Below are positions 61,801 through 64,000 of a DNA stretch of 64,000 nt, piece by piece. The position numbers were made by a program, and so were the translations under genes. This stretch comes from Hesseltinella vesiculosa (Eukaryota; Mucoromycota; Mucoromycetes; Mucorales; Cunninghamellaceae). The notes below the pieces were generated by a model that did no database searches, was not told the DNA's origin, and was given only the letters and a program-made list of their open reading frames with translations. Location: NCBI GenBank assembly GCA_002104935.1, contig MCGT01000003.1, positions 992,001-1,056,000 on the forward strand, in the 5' to 3' direction. Within the stretch, counting starts at the first letter, position 1, and each line of letters opens with the position of its first letter.

Positions 61801-62650
61801 AAATTGAGCAAACCTCGGCCATTTTTTTTTTATTTTTATTCGCCTTGCATTTTTTTTCTTACGTTGCTTTCCAGAATCGTCATCAGAGTAGAGAATGCCC
61901 ATCATTGGCCAACCTTGACTGAGCACAAAGGACAATGCTGCATCGGAATACAAAAGCTCGGTTTGAATGGTGCGAAAAAAGTAGGTATATTGCGATTTGT
62001 CAGACAAGGAAGCTTTGGAAAAAAAAACAGATGAGTCGATGCTTGGTCTCCTTTTTTTGAGTGAGAGCACTTGCTGGCGATGGCGGTAAATGAGCATTGT
62101 GGAATGCCCAACGTGCTTGTCATGAGCGCGGAAAGGGATGTCCAAGAAGAAGTGATATCACCAATCATGGCAATGATGCCTTCATGAATCAAGGAGACCG
62201 CCGAATAGATGGCCTGTCCAATGGCTGCCTGACCCTGGATTTCTTTGGGAAAGGAGTCCTGCTCAATCAAAGAAATGTAGGCACCGGGGATGAGGCGCTG
62301 GGTATTGATTTCCGCAACAGCAAGTCGGATGGCGGAAATGCCACTGCATTAATAAAAGAAAAAAGAAAAAGTCAATCGCTCGATCTACCGGGGTGTTTTT
62401 TTTTACGCGCGCACCTTAGCGTGACCATTTTTGTCCATTCATTATCGTGCTGATGAAAGGGCAGTAGCACGCCGATTTTGAGCTCAACAAGGCCGGCGGT
62501 GTTTAAAGGTGATATATAGGCAGTGCCGTTTTTCCTTGCCACAGTAAAAGTGAAATTATTACTCGAGTCGACGTAGACATGTTTCATGAGAGTGTCCTTG
62601 TCATCGTCATCAATTGAATGATTACCATATGGAAATGGTAATTGGTTCAT
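58898..62650 (-). CDS. Class C GPCR, GABA-B receptor-like
   Basis: Eleven exons (62415-62650, 62075-62343, 61863-62012, 61303-61813, 61190-61231, 60927-61124, 60747-60858, 60506-60666, 59913-60413, 59297-59852, 58898-59233) give 1023 residues. Residues about 60-500 are a periplasmic-binding-type ligand domain: LKIGVLLPFHQHDNEW, AIRLAVAEINTQRLIPG, MIGDITSSWTSLSALMTST. There is no Cys-rich linker, as in GABA-B receptors. Seven helices follow from about 522 to 775 (TPLSIFITAVSLFGVLLTIV, VASPLFCLLELTGFLF, CKQIGLSVYNIFFSALIGAV). The tail is Ser-rich and contains a module at 880-970 that looks PH-like. No signal peptide is seen at the ATG, so a 5' exon may be missing. The intron 62013-62074 has a GC donor. 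It should sense a small ligand at the cell surface and couple to G proteins. Confidence 0.85.
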
Positions 62651-63172
62651 AAAAATAAAGGTTGCTTGTTAAAAATAGATAAAAGGAAGAAAAAAAGGTC
62701 AAGGGTGGTGGTGGTTGGAAAAGAGAGAAAAAAGCAGAAAAAAAATCAGCAGTGCGGATCCTTGTGCTTCTCGATCCCATTCAAGAACAAAATAAAAAAA
62801 AAGGGGTGGTGAAACTCTACTAAAAAATATATATAGGACGTGCAACCTCAAATAAAGGAGCTACGCGAGCTTCCAGCGTTGCACTTTTTTGGTGAACGGA
62901 TGTAGAAAATAAAGGGGGTCAGAATAGGAGAAAAGCCTTTTTGTTATTTTTTTTCCTAACCCAGTGACACGTAGCAACAGGAGTAAATAAAAATAAAATC
63001 AAGGAGACCAGTGTCATTGACTTCAATTTTATTAGAAGCATTACAACAACAAAGCCAGGGGCTTGACGACCCAAGATCAACTGCGATCCAACAAAAAAAA
63101 AGTCTCCTAGCCTTGCACCAGTTTGAAAAAATCAAAAAGGCTAGCGTGCTTTATCAAAAACGTGGAGGTAGG
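62651..63172. other. Spacer upstream of the GPCR gene
   Basis: 520 A/T-rich bases between the GPCR start and the Ecl1-like stop. A signal-peptide exon for the GPCR would be expected here on the minus strand, but I found no convincing one. A plus-strand ORF from 63011 is antisense to the Ecl1-like gene. Confidence 0.4.
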
Positions 63173-63539
63173 TTATCGATTGTATTCAAAAGAAATAAAT
63201 TGCAAATTGGTATCGTTGAATTGTGGAGAAAGGGAATAGCTGCAGGTCTTGGTGATTTGTGGAGGAGCTGAGGAGGCTTTGGCGGGGCGGGTGATCATAC
63301 ATGTGCAGGGCGGGCGGTGTATTTTTGGTAATGTGGCCAGCAACGGGCACTCTTGGCCGCATAATGGGTGATGACGAAGTGCATCTGCCGTGTAGCATTG
63401 CTCGCTGCAATACAGTGAATCCTGAAAAAAAAAAGAAACGGGTATTTCTCAGCATTTGAAGAAATCGTAGTAAAAGCTTAGAAAGAATTACCGAGTCGAT
63501 GGCCTTATCGCAAGCAGGACACCAATGTAGATCACACAT
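63173..63539 (-). CDS. ECL1: Ecl1-like small zinc-binding protein
   Basis: Exons 63492-63539 and 63173-63421 encode 98 residues. WCPACDKAID and, across the splice, LYCSEQC give the C-x2-C...C-x3-C pattern of the fungal Ecl1 family, small zinc-binding proteins that extend chronological lifespan and respond to nutrient and sulfur limitation in fission yeast. Further Cys/His (HHPLCGQEC, PPCTCM) could add ligands. The rest is Ser/Pro-rich. The splice restores the frame between DS and DSLYCS. The assignment rests on motif and size only. Confidence 0.65.
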
Positions 63540-63568
63540 CCCTTTGTATGATAAAAAAAAGCTGTTTA

Positions 63569-64000
<432 letters not shown>

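Noticed and set aside
63011..63271. Plus-strand ORF near the Ecl1-like gene
   Set aside because: It overlaps the second exon of the spliced minus-strand gene, which has a recognisable zinc motif, and itself has no domain.

Overview
This is nuclear DNA from a fungus. The genes have many short spliceosomal introns of about 45-100 nt with GT (sometimes GC) donors, CTAAC/CTGAC-type branch sites and AG acceptors. Many introns carry a run of 8-24 A or T, and AATAAA signals follow several stop codons. The gene content points to an early-diverging fungus, most likely Mucoromycota: a class C (GABA-B-like) seven-helix receptor, a CRAL-TRIO-RhoGAP protein, a BLOC-1 pallidin-like subunit and a probable Integrator subunit, beside typical fungal genes (zinc-cluster factor, Ecl1-like protein, four-LIM protein, tricalbin). 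The genus cannot be fixed by eye.

Layout. 1-9.1 kb (+): 3' part of a Slp1-type SUN-domain protein, a short four-exon single-pass membrane protein, casein kinase 2 beta, a secreted 3D/double-psi-barrel-like protein, and a BLOC-1 subunit. 9.3-15.8 kb (-): Sso1-type syntaxin, translation factor TMA22/DENR, a G-patch/zinc-finger protein and a four-LIM protein. 15.9-21.9 kb (+): GDP-mannose pyrophosphorylase alpha, a Bni4/Afr1-like protein and mitochondrial ribosomal protein mL38. 22-23.3 kb (-): an unknown basic protein. 23.9-25.4 kb (+): a serine beta-lactamase-like protein. 25.4-28.1 kb is gene-poor and holds a 180-bp tandem duplication. 28-33.7 kb: two unknown genes and the INTS10-like gene. 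33.8-37.2 kb is a translation cluster: eS6 (-) and eIF4E (+) fire divergently from about 180 bp, then eS7 (+). 37.4-42.3 kb: a zinc-cluster-like transcription factor (+) and a FucP-type sugar:H+ symporter (-). 43.5-50.7 kb: RhoGAP, tricalbin and a tiny tail-anchored-like protein. 50.7-53.5 kb is nearly empty. 53.5-58.8 kb (+): DAHP synthase, Cms1 and guanylate kinase. 58.9-64 kb (-): the GABA-B-like receptor, an Ecl1-like protein and the 3' end of an RbAp48/Msi1 WD40 protein.

There is no operon-like logic, as expected for a fungal chromosome. Several products share themes: membrane traffic and contact sites (syntaxin, BLOC-1, tricalbin), translation (eS6, eS7, eIF4E, TMA22, Cms1, mL38) and signalling (CK2 beta, RhoGAP, GPCR). 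Exon structures were built by hand by matching splice sites, phase and protein continuity. Total coding length divides by three in every complete model except the LIM gene, which needs one apparent missing base. The SUN gene also seems to lack one base. I found no rRNA, tRNA, CRISPR array or recognisable intact transposon. The most interesting items are the INTS10 homologue, the class C receptor with a possible PH-like tail, an incomplete zinc cluster, three GC-AG introns and several very small exons.
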